64,000 bases of DNA from Apium graveolens (lineage: Eukaryota > Streptophyta > Magnoliopsida > Apiales > Apiaceae): the NCBI RefSeq assembly GCF_009905375.1, contig NC_133648.1, positions 23,243,884-23,307,883 of the forward strand, read 5' to 3'. A model generated the notes under the pieces. That model saw only the letters and a program-made list of their open reading frames with translations, made no database searches and was not told the DNA's origin. Every line of letters starts with the position of its first letter. The first letter of the stretch is position 1. This document shows, in pieces, positions 30,449 to 41,739 of the stretch. A program made the translations under genes and the position numbers.

Positions 30449-31330
30449 GACCTGCTGATGCATTGGATGTTCATTTCTTCTTTTAAATGTTACATGTATG
30501 TATTTGTTTTTTATGTAATATTGTTGTACAATAACAATTAAACAATTCAGGTCAATTAAATTGTAATTGCCAACTTTATGGAGGATTCACACTCTTTGAA
30601 ATTTGACCTCTCTTGGCTGTCTACCATTTGGCAGAGTTTTGATTTCTAAATATTATAGAACTAAAGAATAGATATACTGTTCCTGTGTTCCTAATTCCTT
30701 ACATTGTATAGATGCTATATAATGCTACATTGTTACTCATTTAATATGATAAAAACTGAAAGGGAAATGCTAGATTTTTAAAAACCGTTCCCAAACATGC
30801 TTCGTTTTAAATGACATTTCATATAGATGTTGTATGCTGGATGTACTTATAGTTATGCTCTTCATATTTACAGTTATTAACTAATGAACTCACAGATTGG
30901 TGATTTATTTATTATATGGATCTTGACGCGGAGGAGTAGGAAGACATTCAGAGAGTTGCTGTTTTGTTTTTTGTAGTTATATGTATTTAAGTAATATGTA
31001 TATATACTCAAGTGCCTATATCTGACCATCTTTTTATCCTTCATCTCAATAGTTCATTGTGGCTACATCTTAATTTTCTAAATGATCTATTGCATTTCAT
31101 GTTACTCAAATTCCTCCAAAAATATTATTTTGGTATCAGCTGTAGCTTTTGATACCTTGATGTTCCATCTTCAAGAGTTTGTGTATGTTTTATTATTAGA
31201 TGAGGTCTGATCCACAGCCCAACATGTCAAGCTGCTGGTGAGTGTCTGAACTTTGTTTGACGTCTGGTGAGTGTTTGCAAAATAACATAGAAGGGGAGTT
31301 TGAGCCCTGCAATTACCTTAAATCACTAGA
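30449..31330. other. Intergenic stretch, nothing identified
   Basis: AT-rich. Scattered reading frames are short and have no recognisable similarity to a family I know. Confidence 0.5.
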
Positions 31331-31369
31331 GGTCACTACAAAAAAACTAGCAATTTGATACACATTAGT

Positions 31370-31705
31370 TATTTACTTGTATCTATAAAGGCCTCAAATA
31401 AACTCTTATTCATATTATAAAGGCCTCAAATAAACTCTTATTCATATCGATGTGGGATGTTACAAACATCTCCTCTTATAAGGTCGACAAGGTCGACGTC
31501 CTCGTCAAACCCACATACAGAACCCGTTCCGGCCGGGCAGAGCTCTGATACCATATGTGAAATGGTCCAAATGCAGCCAATTTAGGTAAACGACAAGCAC
31601 ACCACCCAAAATATCATGATTTATTTGTGCACATAATAGTAGTATTTTTCTCTATAAACTAAATAGGGATACCAAATTTTATCGATATGGGACTGGTGTG
31701 TTACA
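31370..31705 (-). mobile_element. TRIM (miniature LTR retrotransposon)
   Basis: Right LTR 31556-31705 (150 bp; on the minus strand TGTAACACACC...TTTCACA). The PBS TGGTATCAGAGCTC follows at 31540-31553. The internal part is only ~75 bp. The left LTR ends at 31464 (minus strand TGTAACATCCCACATCGATA). The LTR wording (TGTAACAYCCCA, ATCGATA, GAGGCCTTTATA) is typical of plant TRIMs. The left LTR is altered by a tandem copy of ataaaggcctcaaataaact (about 31385-31447), and its outer end is unclear. No ORF: it moves only with trans-acting proteins. Confidence 0.7.
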
Positions 31706-31818
31706 AAGGAGGACGTCTCGCACTCGTAAATGCTTTACACGTGTTTAAGTGAATATCATGGAGGAGTGTGCCAAGGATACTCTAGCATGCCTTGATCATT
31801 CTCATGCCACGATGGATA

Positions 31819-32723
31819 TGTTGGGTATAATTCTAACTATAAAGACTGTAATTGACAAAGAAAGTAAAGAAAATTTATCTCTTATCGCTTTCCAAATTCT
31901 GATAAGAAGAAGAACACAACAGCTGAGTCGCCAAAGCCTTCAAGAGGACTTGACTATTCTTGAAGAGATTATTGCTCCCCACTTAAGCTGTGATGGAATG
32001 CAGCAATATCGCTTCCAGGATAAAACAACAACAGATCAATCTTGCCATAGAACCAACAATGATCAACGGCGACTCGCACCTCAGTTTGCCCAAAAAACCT
32101 ATGCAACTCATATATATTTGCGAGGTAGGCATCGAGACTTGTGTCATTTTAATCTCAAGTATACCTCTCAATATATAGGCATCTCAAGTTGCTCTTCTTC
32201 TATTTTACTCGATGTGGTACACCAAGTAACAAAACATAAAAAGTAAACAAAATGGGTTTTCCTTATTATTTATATTATATCCTGATTAATTAATATTAAT
32301 ATTACAAAATATATTCAGAGTATGATTAAAATAATCCTTACTCAATATATTTTATATCAATAATTAAATAATCAATATAAATAATTAAACTTGTAATAAA
32401 AAAGAAAAATATAAGAGTTCCTACTAGCACTAGGCCACACAAACATTCCACTTATGCTAGTAGTTGTAAACAATACTAACAGAAGATGCTATATAAACTC
32501 AATATATTTCTTTTACAATACCAGTGTGGGACAAAATCCCCATAACCCATTTCAAACAAGCAACTTTGTCTCAATATATTCATGGATTCCACTAAGAAAA
32601 TGTCTTAGATCCAAATATGAAAGTTTAAGTCCTCATGTCAAGGAAAAACCTCCAAGTGTTAGCTTCCGGAAATCATATCAAGAACATATATAAAATATGC
32701 CTCAAACTTTCCATTTTCTAACA
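31819..32723 (-). repeat. 3' LTR of element 3
   Basis: 905 bp, TGTTGGGTATAATTC...TTTTCTAACA. The inner flank atccacaaatcc gives a weak polypurine tract on the minus strand. Its copy of the PBS-pairing segment (TCTTGAAGAGATTAT) is near 31958-31972. Confidence 0.9.
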
Positions 32724-33250
32724 ATCCACAAATCCATATTCAAATTGCATACCATATTTTATACATGACATGTTTTTCAGAGTCGGTACCCTTCCGGATT
32801 TGAACCCTCCTAAGTCCTCTACTTCGATGGCTACCGGATACAGATGGAATGTTTCACCTTGAATCTTTATCCGTTGGGTGTAACCACACTCCATAGACGA
32901 CGACAAGTCAAAGGCTATGGTGTCAATCTACGGCTTTGAGACGTTAATAGTCATGTCTCAATCCTGTTCGTCGAATGTTTCGAGGAATAACCCTTTCCTC
33001 TAATTGCCACCACACAATTACATTCGCTTAGCTGGGCATCTCCAGAGATGTACTGCTATCATCTCGTCAAACGACTTGACCCCATTCAGAGTTCAAATAA
33101 CTCTTGCTAACTAGCAGTTCAAGTATCTCTTAAGGTTTATAGGGAATAAACTCAGATACATAAGTATCTAAATATATACGGTAGAGGTACTACCAATTCA
33201 TCCTTATAACTTGTTATTACCACATTGAATACACTTCGAGGGATCTCCTC
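32724..33250. other. 3' untranslated region of element 3
   Basis: No gene. Close relative of 53764-54297 in element 5 (shared GAGTCGGTAC...TTGAACCCTCCTAAGTCC block). Confidence 0.7.
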
Positions 33251-36200
33251 TCAGGTGTATTGGGTTCCTGCTGTTGATGAATTATTATGGGTTACCAGTC
33301 CCATCCACAACCTCGACTTAAGGACTATAGCATGCTTAATCCCTTTAGTCAGCGGATCAGCTATATTATCCCGAGTTCCTATGAACTCTATAGCAATAAT
33401 CCTATCAGACACAAGACCCCTTATAGACTTTAGTCTAACTTGGATGTGTCTCTTTGTTTTAGCATTATACTTTACACTTCTGACTTTGTCAATAGTTGTA
33501 CGGCTATCACAATGAACAGAAATGGCAGGAAGCGGCTTGCTTACTACAGGTAACATACTCATGAGTCCATGTAACCATTCAGCCTCCGTCCCCGTGGCAT
33601 CAAGTGCACATAACTCAGCCTCAAAAGTAGACCGAGTAATCAAAGTCTGTCTAGAAGACTTTCAGGACACTGCTTTGCGGGTAAACACATATCCAGTCAC
33701 TCCATTGGAACCAGATTTCTTAGCTATCCAACTTGCATCACTGTACCCCTCGAGTACCCCGGAAATCTCCGGTAATGCAAGCCAAGGGAAATAGTTCCCT
33801 TCATATATCTAAGAACTTTATCCAGTGCCTCCCAATGAGTCTTGTTTGGACAGCTTGTATATCTAGCCAACTTAGACACAGAATAAGAAATATCTGGCCT
33901 AGTCACATTAGCAAGATATTGCAAACTCCCAATAATCTGAGAATACCTTAACTGAGACACAGGAACTCCTGAACTATTCTTGACTTAAGTAACTTTTGAA
34001 TCATATGATGTACTAGCGATTCTACAATTTGAATAACCGTACTTCTCAAGTATAGATTTCTCTATATAATGAGACTGTGACAAAGTTATTCCATCAGTTG
34101 AATGAGCAACTTGATCCCAAGAATCACACTAGCCTCACCCATATCCTTCATCTCAAAGTGCCTCTTCAAGAAACTCTTTGTCTCGTTAATAATCTCAATA
34201 TTGGTTCCAAACAACAAGATATCATCTACATACAAGCACACGATCACACAATCATTACCTCTAACCTTATAGTAGACACACTTGTCACTTTCATTAACTA
34301 AAAAATTCGAAGTCTAAAACAGTTTCATAACACTTTTTATGCCAGTCTATAGGTGCTTGTTTAAGGCCATAGATGGACTTGACTAGTCTACATACTTTCC
34401 TCTCATTACCAGAAGCAACAAATCCCTCAGGCTGATCCATATAAATCTCTTCTTCAAGGTCATCATGAAGAAAAGCTGTCTTTACATCCATTTGATGGAT
34501 GATCAGACCATGTACAGAAGCCAATGCAATAAGCATTCTGATTGTTGTCATTCGGGCAACTGGAGAATATGTATCAAAATAATCAATGTCTTCCCTTTGC
34601 CTAAAGCCCTTAGAAAATAGCCTAGCCTTGTACTTATTTATTGAGCCATCAGGGTTTAGCTTCCTCTTGAAGATCCATTTACATCCAATAGTAGAACACC
34701 CTGGAGGGAGATCAACTAACTCCCATGTTCTGTTTGAAACAATTGAGTCAATTTTACTCTTTACAGCGCCTTTCCAATGCCTTAACTCCGAAGAATCCTT
34801 GGATTGACGGAAAGTTAAAGGCTCATCCTCGACATTGTAAGTGATAAAGTCACTTCCAAAGTCCTTGACTACCTTTGCACGCTTACTCCTTCTAGGTTCC
34901 TCTACTTTGTTAGGAGTAGAGCTACTACCAGGATCCACCCCCACATTTGTCATCTTTTCCATATGATCAGGAATGGAAGTCGATGTGTGAGTGGGATCAT
35001 CCTCAGAACTACCCAAAGGTATACCAGTCTTCAGTAGGAATACTTCCTCAAAGAAAGTTGCATCACGAAACTCAACTATCGTATTCGCCACAATACCATC
35101 TATGTTAGATTTTAATACTAAAAAATTTATAGCAGTTGTGGTTTCAAGATAGCCCAGAAAGATACAATCAACAGTTTTCGGACCTAGTTTCTTTCTCTTG
35201 TGTTCAGGGACAAGCACCTTAGCAAGGCACCCCCACACACAAAGATAACTCAAACTTGTCCTACGCTTTCTTCATAATTCATATGGTGTCTTGTCCATAT
35301 GTTTCAGAGGGACTCTATTCAGAATATGGCAAGCCGTATTCAGAGCCTCTCCCCACATGTACTTAGGCAACCCAGAAATAATTAGCATACTGTTAATCAT
35401 GTATTTAAAAGTTCTGTTCTTTCATTCTGCCACCCCATTAGACTCAGGTGTGTATGGTGGAGTAACCTCATGAACTATACCATTGTTTGCGCAAAATTCA
35501 TTAAACAAGGTACTCGTATACTCACCACCTCTATCAGACCTCAAACGTTTAAGTACTTTGCCAATTTGTGTTTCAGCTTCATTTTTATACATAATGAATT
35601 TATCTAGTGCTTCATACTTATGTTTAAGCAAATAAACATAACAATATCTACTACAATCATCTATAAAGATAATGAAATATCTACAGTGATCCTCAGTCAA
35701 CACACCACCAAATTCACTTATGTCTGAGTGCACTTAATCTAACAAGTCTGAATCCCTAACAACATTATGAAAAGGTGTCCTTGTTTGTTTAGCAGTTACA
35801 CACACTTGACACTTAGATTTCTTATCAATGGCGTACTTTGGAATCAACTCTAAATTCAACATATTCTTTAGAGCACCAAGATTTAAATGACCAAGTCGTA
35901 AGTGCCACAAATCAGATGATTCTACACAATAAACAGAAGGTGCAACACTATCATTAATAAAACCACCCAAAACGGGTTCAACATTTATTAAAAACAAACC
36001 ATTAGACAAGTAACCCTTGCCAAATAATGTACCAGTATGAGTAATAACTACTTTATTACACTTCAAAGAAAGTTCAAAGCCATTTTTAACTAAACAACTT
36101 CCACTTATAATATTTCTACGAATAGAGGGAACATGATACACTCTAGTGAGAGATAGAATTTTCCCGGAAGCAAACTTCAGGTCCACGTTTCCTATTCCAA

Positions 36201-37361
36201 GCACTTGTGCAACACTAGCATTCCCCATCGTCACTGTCACTCCATGACTGTTGATAAGATACAAACAAGCTAATATCAGCACAAATATGTACATTAGCTC
36301 CAGTATCAATCAACCACTCATGTGACAGATAAGTGGAAAGTAGTACAGAGTTGTAAGTAACATACCCGTCATCGGTTCCAGAGGCAACAACCTCACCAAT
36401 GACCATGTTAGCTACTGGCCTACTCGTGGTTCCAAATCCAAGCATAGTATTTGCTTGAGCTACCACTCCAGCTTTCTTAGCTTTCTTACTTGGACATTTC
36501 TTGCTCCAATGACCAACCCGTCCACGAGACCAACATGGTTTGTTCGCCTTTGGCTTCTTAGCCTTGTTCTTGTCAGGTTTAGTGTTAGCCTTCTTAGTGA
36601 CTACCTTTCTTTTCTATCCTATAGTCACTACATTCACCTTCGAGCTTCCATGTTCCACAGGCAACACATGTCCCTGTTTGGACTTGTGCTGCTCCTTTAC
36701 TGAGATGTCCAACATCAAGTTAGTCCATGTGATCTCTCCTTTCTGTCTTTTCAGGGAGAGAGCAAACTCTTCCCAAGACTTAGGGAGCTTTTCAATCACA
36801 GAAATCACTCGAAACTTCTCAAGCAAGACCATATCGGACTCACCCAAAGCATGAACCAAAATCTCAAACTCATGAACCTGTTCAGTCATGGATTTTCCAT
36901 CCACCAGCTTAAAATCAAGAAACCTAGCCACGAAATACTTCTCAAATCCTTGAGAATCAGTATTATGGGTTTGGTCCAGCTTATCCCATAAGACTTTAGC
37001 AGTATAGGCATCTGATGAATAAACATCGAACAAGGTGTTCTCCAAGGATGCCAAAATTGGCTGCCCTAGCCACCCCATCCTTCTCAGCCCATAAAACATA
37101 AACCTTAACAGATTCAGCTTTCTCTTGATCCAACCCAGGAGGATCATACTGTACCACTAACAATAGACCCTTAACCGTTAACCATAGCTTCATCTTTTTC
37201 TGCCGACGAGAAAAAGAAACTCCACCACCGAATTTATCAGGCATACCCGATAAATCAATTGGCTGGGGAAAACGGTACGTGGTCCAGTCAATGGTAGTAG
37301 TACCACCAGAACCAAAACCAATCTCAAAAATTTTAGGAACATCAGCAGTTTCGTTAACCAT
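33251..37361 (-). pseudogene. Element 3 gag-pol, many frameshifts
   Basis: From ATG 37361. Gag capsid region (36614-37361, two frames); zinc knuckle CWSRGRVGHWSKKC (about 36490-36535), in which the second Cys of CX2C is lost; protease EWLIDTGANVHIC (about 36280-36320); pre-integrase DLWHLRLGH (about 35890); integrase YFIIFIDDCSRYCYVYLLK and RSDRGGEY (35422-35733); RT KWIFKRKL and FDTYSPVARMTT (34294-35253), then after a frameshift LYVDDILLFGTN (about 34215-34250); RNase H MITRSTFEAELCALDAT (33251-33643). At least five frame changes or stops are needed to read through it. No functional protein. Confidence 0.9.
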
Positions 37362-37385
37362 CTTGCTAATTAACTATATATAACT

Positions 37386-37555
37386 ATAATCTCTTCAAGA
37401 TTGTTGGGTATAATTCTAACTATAAAGACTGTAATTGACAAAGAAAGTAAAGAAAGCTTATCTCTTATCGCTTTCCAAATTCTGATAAGAAGAAGAACAC
37501 AACAGCTGAGTCGCCAAACCCTTCAAGAGGACTTGACTGTTCTTGAAGAGATTAT
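37386..37555 (-). promoter_or_regulatory. Non-tRNA primer-binding region pairing with LTR (element 3)
   Basis: 37386-37400 (ataatctcttcaaga), 1 nt inside the 5' LTR, is the exact reverse complement of 37541-37555 (tcttgaagagattat) in the LTR: 15 nt with no mismatch. The sequence is unrelated to the 13-nt pair in element 1, but the position is the same. A TATA-like box (TATATATTGA on the minus strand, about 37752-37761) lies about 200 bp upstream of the LTR segment. Confidence 0.65.
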
Positions 37556-38240
37556 TGCTCCCCACTTAAGCTGTGATGGAATGCAGCAATATTGCTTCCA
37601 GGATAAAACAGCAACAGATCAATCTGGCCACAGAACCAACAATGATCAACGGCGACTCGCAACTCAGTTTGCCCAAAAAACCTATGCAACTCATATATGT
37701 TTGGGAGGTAGGCACCGAGACTTGTGTCATTTTAATCTCAAGTATACCTCTCAATATATAGGTATCTCAAGTTGCTCTTCTTCTATTTTACTCGATGTGG
37801 TACACCAAGTAACAAAACAGAAAAAGTAAACAAAATGGGTTTTCCTTATTATTTATATTATATCCTGATTAATTAATATTAATATTACAAAATATATTCA
37901 GAGTATGATTAAAATAATCCTTACTCAATATATTTTATATTAATAATTAAATAATCAATATAAATAATTAAACTTGTAATAGAAAAGAAAAATATAAGAG
38001 TTCCCACTAACACTAGGCCACACAAACATTCCACTTATGCTAGTAGTTGTAAACAAAACTAACACAAGATGCTATATAAACTCAATATCTTTCTTTTACA
38101 ATACCAATGTGGGACAAAATCTCCATAACTCATTTTAAACAAGCAACTTTGTCTCAATATATTGATGGATTCCACTAAGAAAATGTCTTAGATCCAAATA
38201 TGAAAGTTTAAGTCCTCATGTCAAGGAAAAACCTCCAAGT
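37402..38240 (-). repeat. 5' LTR of element 3, main part
   Basis: Aligns closely with 31819-32660. Cut at caagt by element 4 and resumes at 46226. Confidence 0.9.
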
Positions 38241-39915
38241 TGAAAGGAATATGTCCTAAGTCCAATCATGTATGAGGATTTAGCAATAACTTTTATGAAT
38301 CTGTTTTGATTTCATTGATATCAATAAAAGACTTGTTTTGTTTTTATTACGGGCTTTATCTATTTAAGTGTTTAAATAAGATATACCATAGTTTAGAGTA
38401 AAACTTTTTATGGATTATGATGAGATCATAATAGCGAGACCTAAAAAGATGATAACTCTAAACTTAAATAGTTCCTGGTCATAGGATTACTAACTGGTAA
38501 TTAATAATCCGCAAAGATCGGTACATACTATGCTTGCTTCATTATGAAGGATGTCTGTTCTCATAGACATTTGTGTGGTGACACTATAGCTAGTATGTAG
38601 GTGCTTATTATAGAATAAGTTCACTGAACATGACTCGCACAGCTGAACAACTGATGGAGTTCACTCACGTGTCAGCAGTTGTTCACATAGTGATAGTTGT
38701 ACAAGTATCCTTAGACTTGAGGTCATCATAGTCATCTTGTGTACACTGAACTATGCTTTGGTTTAGTTCTTAGTCTCCAGGGATAATTATTAGGGCTCTA
38801 CTAGGTATAGGAATTTGTACACGAAGATAGTGTATGATCAATAAAGGATCTACCCCTTCCAGTGAAGGAAGCGAATGTTCAAGGCTGATCCACTTATGCT
38901 AGTTCAGGAATCTCTGGCCAGAGTGAATGAAATTAGAAAGGAGTTTCTAATTTGCATAGAACTAAGCATAGTAAATGGTAAGCAAGTGATTGAATTAGAT
39001 AGGCTTGACACGAGATCCATGCCTTGTATTTAATCGGGACATTGTAGGGTAGAAGGAGTTTATTGTACGGTAACTATTCACTGAATAGGTTCTTGGTATT
39101 CTAAGCAGTGAATTCATATTATCCAGATAGTCGTGATATGCTGAGAAGTATCCCTCACGATGTAGAATAAATGTGATTAATTAATTAATCATATTTAATA
39201 AATTAGAGAATTTATATAAATAATGATAAAATAGTTTTATTATTATTTATTTCTACTACCGGCTTAATATTGAACCTACAGGGTCACACCATAAAAAGAG
39301 AATAATTTAATGGTGGAGGAATTAATTAATAATGGCTAAATAATTATTTATTTGTGAAATAAATAATTAATTGGCAAATTTAATAATTGATTAAATGAGA
39401 TTTAATTGATTATAAATTAATTAAGAAAAGTTCTTAATATTATTAATTAAGGATTTAATTTTTGGAAATTAAATCAAGAGAGAGAACTATTTCTAGAGTG
39501 TTTAGAAAAAGGATTAATAATTAAAAGGTGTTTTAATTATTAATGAGAATAATAAATGGGATAATAATAATATTATTTATGGGAAAATTTCAGCTGAAAA
39601 TTATGCCTATAAATACACTATTATAGACCCTATTTTTATTCTAACCCACATTCTAACCCGAAAACCCAAAAAGTTTGGAAAATCCAATTCACTCCACCTT
39701 CTTCCTCCTCCTTAACATCGTTTTCTTGGTGGATACCGGTGGAGTGCTTCACACTTGAGGAGCAACTGCTAAGGATCTCTGATCGTTGTCTCCGAATTAT
39801 TTTAAAAGGTTAGATTCGATCCCTCGAATTTTTATTCACGATTTATATGCTTTTATTTGGATTTTGTATGTGTAAAAGTGTTTTGCTATGCCCCCGCTGC
39901 GTTAAAAATCCAACA
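38241..39915 (+). repeat. 5' LTR of element 4
   Basis: 1,675 bp, TGAAAGGAATATGTCC...AAAATCCAACA. A TATA-like CTATAAATA is at about 39608-39617. Confidence 0.93.
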
Positions 39916-39916
39916 A

Positions 39917-39928
39917 TGGTATCAGAGC
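39917..39928 (+). promoter_or_regulatory. Primer-binding site of element 4
   Basis: TGGTATCAGAGC, 1 nt after the LTR; initiator-Met tRNA type. Confidence 0.92.
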
Positions 39929-40352
39929 GTAGGTTGTACGCATATAGATCTGTGGTAAAAATTTCAGAATTTTATGTGCTTGTATGAATTAATTATGATT
40001 TTTACAAGTTATATCATGGATTAATTTTGTCTGATGAGAAATCGTTTCTCATAATAATTTTGAATGTTGATCTGGGTTCTACAAGTGTTGTAGATCGTCT
40101 GGGTATTTTTTTCATAATTTTAGGATGTATAGATTTTTTATTATGAATTTTTGAAGTTGTTGCAATTAAATTCGTAATTAAATAAACATATATATATATT
40201 ATTTGTTAGTATGTATATATATATAGATCTGTACTGTTGTCTGCTGCTGTCTTGTCTGTCTGGGATGTACGACTGTCAGGTCAGGCACGACGTTCGAGGA
40301 GGTAAGCTGTCGGCGGTTGCAAATAAAAAAAAATAAAAATAAAAAAATAGGG

Positions 40353-40475
40353 GTGTAACGCATTCCGGGAATGCGTTACACACCTGTGGCGCATTCACGG
40401 AATGCGTTACACCCTTGTAACGCATCACCGAAAGGCGTTACAGGGCTTGTAACGCGTTCCTGTAATGCGTTATAG
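40353..40475 (+). repeat. Four tandem hairpin-forming repeats in the leader of element 4
   Basis: The first hairpin is a perfect palindrome with 14-bp arms around one base (40353-40381; arm GTGTAACGCATTCC). Three looser copies follow: GCGCATTCACGGAATGCG, TGTAACGCATCACCGAAAGG, TGTAACGCGTTCCTGTAATG. All have the theme GTAACGC...GCGTTAC and a spacing of about 30 bp. Confidence 0.8.
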
Positions 40476-41180
40476 CCCGTTTGTTGATTTTAAAATTGAT
40501 TTTCTGGGAGTTTCGTAACTCCGTTTTGGGCGTGCAATATACCGTTGGATTCATTTTTCCGAGATGGATCTAATGGAGTGATCAATTTTAGTTTATATAA
40601 AATTTTTGAACTATTTATATTCCATGAAGTGTTTTAAAGCTGTTTTTGATCGTTTGAATTGATTTTAAATGCTTCATGTGATAGATAGAGATGTATATTG
40701 CTTAGAACAATGTGCTAGATGATGTAACATGCCTACCTTGATGTTTATTTATATTGATATATGTGATATATGCTTAGTTTATCATGCGATGATAGATTTA
40801 GGTGAACTTGAATGAACATAAGGTGTTTGTTAGACAACCAGTATAGTGAAATTGTTTCATAACCTTAATAACAATATTATGAATACAATCATGAGATTCT
40901 TGTGTTTATGAAACACGTAATTGAATATGAATTTTCAATATGAGAGAAAGGATGATTCTGTCAACAACAGATTTCTATCTGTAAGAAAGGGTTATTAAGT
41001 GACGCCTCTTGACAATGCTCCACCCGATCTGGGAATCATCTGATTATTGATTATTGATTTGAAATATTTAATTTAAAAGGAAGAATCTCTTTATAATATG
41101 ATTATGATTGTAACGTAATATAATCCCTCTAAAATTAAATAATATCAAGTAGTAATTGGCCAATGACACAACGGGCTTGT

Positions 41181-41536
41181 GTCGGTCATAGCCTTCCAAC
41201 ATGATAGAAAATTAGTTCTTATTTTTGAATCATTGTCGGTTCGTGCTACAGCCGAGGGCTTTGATTTCAAAATAAGAAATACTTGTCTATTACATAGAGA
41301 TGTGTACATTGAATAAGAATCTAAAGGTCGGTACGTGCTACAGCCGTGGGCCTTTGGGGACTGATTCAACTGTACGGAATGTTGGGTTAGACTTGACTTA
41401 GAATATTGAGTTTGTCGTGCTACAGCCGAGACTCAATTATTCAAGAGGCTAAAGTATGATTAGGGAATAACATGAGATGTAATTGACAAGAGTTGTATGC
41501 CTATTGAACATTACATGGCGGTTCGTGCTACAGCCG
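41181..41536 (+). repeat. Interspersed GTGCTACAGCCG motif in the leader of element 4
   Basis: Exact 12-mers at 41243-41254, 41335-41346, 41417-41428 and 41525-41536, most preceded by YCGGT(T/A)C. A degenerate version is near 41181. The spacing is 80-110 bp, all upstream of gag. Confidence 0.85.
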
Positions 41537-41739
41537 GGGTCGTGTAATGGAATGTAGGATCCCTATTCCCACTAGCATTATGAATGCTTAATTTTTCACG
41601 TAGGGGGTTGAATAAATTAGGAAAACTAGTGGGAGCCACTTATGAATAAAGACCCAATTCATATAGTATTTTGAAATGAAATCGAATATTTGCTAAGTGT
41701 TATTATGTGTTTATCATTTACAGATTTACTTTGTACGTT

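Noticed and set aside
31334..31348. CACTACAAAAAAAC, a possible CACTA end
   Set aside because: No partner end, no subterminal repeats, and it adjoins a TRIM. Too short to call.
31749..32246. 165-aa plus-strand ORF, with a 142-aa twin at 37401-37829
   Set aside because: Lies inside the LTRs of element 3, antisense to transcription. The twin exists only because LTRs are duplicated. It covers the TATA and PBS-pairing segment.
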